A stretch of DNA of 64,000 nucleotides from Carboxylicivirga fragile (GTDB taxonomy: Bacteria; Bacteroidota; Bacteroidia; Bacteroidales; Marinilabiliaceae), in assembly GCA_025499625.1 (NCBI GenBank), contig JAFMVD010000004.1, positions 1-64,000 of the forward strand, read 5' to 3'. Below are positions 61,777-64,000 of the stretch, in pieces. Below the pieces are notes generated by a model. That model was not told where the DNA came from. It was given only the letters and a program-made list of their open reading frames with translations, and searched no databases. A program made the translations under genes and the position numbers. How positions within the stretch are numbered: position 1 is the stretch's first letter; the number at the start of each line of letters is the position of its first letter.

Positions 61777-63897
61777 TTACTTTAATCGCTCATACTGACA
61801 GCAACTATGCAAATCATTATATACATCAGTATCTGCTTTATATTTATCGGTATCATGACCAACCTTTGCGATGGCTTTCTGAATAGCATTTTCTGTAGCC
61901 GGGGTTGAAAAGTTGATGTGTACCTTTTTGGTTTCCTTATCCCAGTTGGCATCAATAACGCCTTCAACAGTATAGGCAGCCGTTTCAATGCGATCTTTAC
62001 ACATATCACAATTACCAGCAACAGTAAACATGGTATGCTGCTTATTGTCGTCACCCTTTCTTTCTAATCGAGTATATTGACAACAACTAGGCAGCCCATT
62101 ATAAACAGCACCTTCAGTCTTATACTTTTCCGTATCATGACCTGCTTTAGTAATGGCCTTTTGAATAGCATCCGTATTGGCTTTGTTCGAATGATAATTG
62201 ACATGCAACTGTTGCTTATCGGCCATCCATTTAGCACTTGTAACACCTGAAACTGATGAAGCAGCTGTTTCAATGCGATCTTTACACATATCGCAATTAC
62301 CAGCCACTTTTATCATGGCATGTTCAGCTGTATTTGAAGATTCGTTTTGGCTATTACTTAATCTATCATACAAGCAACAGCCCGGTAATCCCTTATATAC
62401 ATCATCATTGGCCTTATGCATTTCGGTATCATGACCTGCCTTGGCAATGGCCTTGTGAACATCATGTAAATTTGCTTTTTCAGGATCATATTTAATACTT
62501 ATTGTTTGAGAATTAGCATCCCATTTGGCGGTGCTAACGCCATACACAGTCTTAGCCGCTTTCTCAATACGGGATTGACACATCTCACAATTACCTGCCA
62601 CAGTAAATGTTTCCTTTTTGAGATTCTTTGTGTCAGGGGCATTCATCATGCTTGGCAATCCAATCAACTGTGCCGCTGCATCAATCTTAAACACGCCATT
62701 AGTAGCTATTTCTTCGCCTGGCTCCAATCCTTCTTTCACTACATAAAAGGCACCAGCTTCAGGCCCTAACACAATTTCGCGGTATAAGAATGTGGGTGAT
62801 TCTCTTTCCTCAACTTTGGTATAAACCACGGCTCTTTTACCGGTCCAAAGCACGGCTGTTTTAGGTATCAAAACAGCCTTTTGACCTTCAGCTATTTTAG
62901 ACTCCAGCACCCCGTTTGTAAACATTTCAGGTTTTAAACGAAAATCCTTATTGTTGATTTCAGCCCGCACCTTGGCTACCCTTGTCTTGGCATCGATTAT
63001 TGGGTCAACATACGTAACCTTTGTTTTGAATTCTTCACCTGGCAGGGCTTGCATCGTAAAACTCACTTTATCACCTATTTTCACCCAGGGTAAATCTGTT
63101 TCATAAGCATCAAACAAGGCCCACAACCTGGTTAGATCAGCTACTTTAAATAGAGCTGTTCCTTCTTTCACATAGTCGCCTAACGCTGAATGGCGCATAG
63201 TAACTGTTCCTGTTATGGGTGACAATACATCAAAATTAACTTCTGGCTCCCCAGATTCTTCAATATTATTAATCTGCCTTTCGGATAAATCCCAAGCTTT
63301 TAGTTTAGCTCGTGCTGCCTTGTATAAGGAAGGATTATCTTCTTTAAATTCTGAAGCCTCAATTAGCTCACGCTGTGCACTAACCAAATTTGGCGAATAA
63401 ATAGTTGCCAACTTTTGTCCTTTGCGAACTTTCTGACCTGTGAAATTGACGTATAGTTCTTCAATACGTCCACCAAATCGAGCAGTCAATTCAGCAATTC
63501 GTCTTTCATCTACATGTAACTTACCTTGGAGAAAAATGGATTTTTTAGGTTCACCAATCGCTACAATGGAAGTTTGAATTTCGGCCAGTTTTGCAGCAGA
63601 TTCACTCATCACGATTTCATTGGGGTCGGCACCTTCACCACCTGAGTTCATTGATGTAAGCGGAATTAAATCCATAGCGCAAATCGGACATAACCCAGGC
63701 TTATCCTGTTTAATTTGAGGGTGCATGGAGCAAGTCCATGTTGTAGCTTCTTCTTCGTGATTATGTCCTGCATGTTCATCTCCGACACCATTGGCATTGC
63801 CAGATGGTGCGATTATCCAACCTATGGCTAAACCTAGTATTAAAACGCCCAGAATTAGTTTATAGTTGCTTTTTATATTTTGAAAAATTGTTTTCAT
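61777..63897 (-). CDS. CusB-type RND efflux adaptor with three C-terminal HMA-like domains
   Basis: A 706-aa protein. An N-terminal membrane anchor is followed by a heavy-metal-binding domain: TWTCSMHPQIKQDKPGLCP and ICAMDL, with Cys56, Cys70 and Cys73. Residues about 95-410 are a membrane-fusion adaptor of the CusB type (AKLAEIQTSIVAIGEPK, a lipoyl-like part, GRIEELYVNFTGQKVRKGQ). Three HMA-like units follow with CxxC at about residues 435, 532 and 626 (GNCEMCQSR, GNCDMCKDR twice), each ending in a Cys-Cys-Tyr motif. Typical CusB proteins stop before these. The role is periplasmic capture and delivery of Cu(I)/Ag(I) to the RND pump encoded upstream. Confidence 0.93.
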   Translation of the reverse strand: MKTIFQNIKSNYKLILGVLILGLAIGWIIAPSGNANGVGDEHAGHNHEEEATTWTCSMHPQIKQDKPGLCPICAMDLIPLTSMNSGGEGADPNEIVMSESAAKLAEIQTSIVAIGEPKKSIFLQGKLHVDERRIAELTARFGGRIEELYVNFTGQKVRKGQKLATIYSPNLVSAQRELIEASEFKEDNPSLYKAARAKLKAWDLSERQINNIEESGEPEVNFDVLSPITGTVTMRHSALGDYVKEGTALFKVADLTRLWALFDAYETDLPWVKIGDKVSFTMQALPGEEFKTKVTYVDPIIDAKTRVAKVRAEINNKDFRLKPEMFTNGVLESKIAEGQKAVLIPKTAVLWTGKRAVVYTKVEERESPTFLYREIVLGPEAGAFYVVKEGLEPGEEIATNGVFKIDAAAQLIGLPSMMNAPDTKNLKKETFTVAGNCEMCQSRIEKAAKTVYGVSTAKWDANSQTISIKYDPEKANLHDVHKAIAKAGHDTEMHKANDDVYKGLPGCCLYDRLSNSQNESSNTAEHAMIKVAGNCDMCKDRIETAASSVSGVTSAKWMADKQQLHVNYHSNKANTDAIQKAITKAGHDTEKYKTEGAVYNGLPSCCQYTRLERKGDDNKQHTMFTVAGNCDMCKDRIETAAYTVEGVIDANWDKETKKVHINFSTPATENAIQKAIAKVGHDTDKYKADTDVYNDLHSCCQYERLK

Positions 63898-63938
63898 TTC
63901 TCTGTAGTTAAATCGTTAAAACTTGATGATTACATTCG

Positions 63939-64000
63939 TTATTTCCCCATTAAATAATGGATAAAAGCAATAGCGGCCTGTTTGTCTGTCCTTCCTTTTT
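63939..64000 (-). CDS. Partial gene, C-terminal end, likely efflux component
   Basis: Only the last 20 codons are in the window, reading GRTDKQAAIAFIHYLMGK then stop. The position immediately upstream of a CusB-type adaptor, 41 nt away, and the hydrophobic end suggest an outer-membrane (CusC/TolC-like) or inner-membrane efflux protein. Too short to decide. Confidence 0.5.
   Translation of the reverse strand, partial: KGRTDKQAAIAFIHYLMGK

Overview
The window is AT-rich chromosomal DNA of a Bacteroidota bacterium, plausibly a marine Marinilabiliales-type lineage (genus not determinable). Support: TAnnTTTG -7 promoter boxes, a secreted protein with a C-terminal type IX secretion (T9SS) sorting domain, a CarboxypepD_reg-like N-terminus, lipoproteins and the overall codon style.

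Region 1 (about 1-26.2 kb) is a defence island. After a serine-recombinase remnant at the left edge come hypothetical and nuclease-like genes: GIY-YIG-like, a HEPN-like protein, a Cas4-like/DEDD fusion (DUF2779) and a NUMOD1 protein. Then follows a complete type 1 BREX operon, XRE regulator-brxA-brxB-brxC-pglX-pglZ-brxL (8993-22109), with a palindromic operator candidate overlapping its promoter. Behind BREX sit an AbiGi-like gene, a second HEPN-like (Rx4H) gene, a structured small RNA candidate and a VWA protein ending in a DUF3883/PD-(D/E)XK-like domain.

Region 2 (26.2-35.8 kb) is mostly chromosomal. It holds a lipoprotein, a T9SS cargo protein made of twelve 29-residue YD-like repeats, a CarboxypepD_reg protein, a GH16-fold protein that has lost both catalytic glutamates, a VTC/DUF4956/CotH-like polyphosphate-type operon, tRNA-Gly(GCC), a broken tRNA-Leu and an intact tRNA-Leu(GAG).

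Region 3 (35.86-57.53 kb) is the most unusual part. It is a block of minus-strand genes that I read as an integrated, probably tailless, membrane-containing virus or virus-derived element. It encodes a 828-aa LEA2/transglutaminase-like protein, several small single-TM and beta-rich proteins, an Arg-rich capsid or core protein candidate, a P5-like muramidase-type virion protein, an N6-methyltransferase, a Strawberry-notch helicase, a RadA-like ATPase, a holin, a spanin-like protein and a GH108 endolysin. No tail gene, terminase, portal or integrase is visible. The methyltransferase and helicase end in the same 15-residue tag, with 14 residues identical but only 4 codons identical, suggesting virion-packaged anti-restriction proteins. 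Downstream of the lysis genes, in the same direction, is a more AT-rich three-gene cassette: GHKL ATPase-nuclease, AAA15 ATPase and HNH nuclease. The last two form a Septu-like (PtuA/PtuB) pair. A terminator of almost identical sequence, in inverted orientation, lies at each end of the block.

Region 4 (57.7-64.0 kb) is a minus-strand heavy-metal (copper/silver-type) operon. It contains a CusB-type adaptor carrying three C-terminal HMA-like domains, two stand-alone HMA-like proteins with the same unusual downstream Cys-Cys motif, a DUF302 protein, a His/Met-rich lipoprotein, a TRASH-like protein and a membrane-tethered AlbA_2 protein. A partial efflux gene runs off the right edge.
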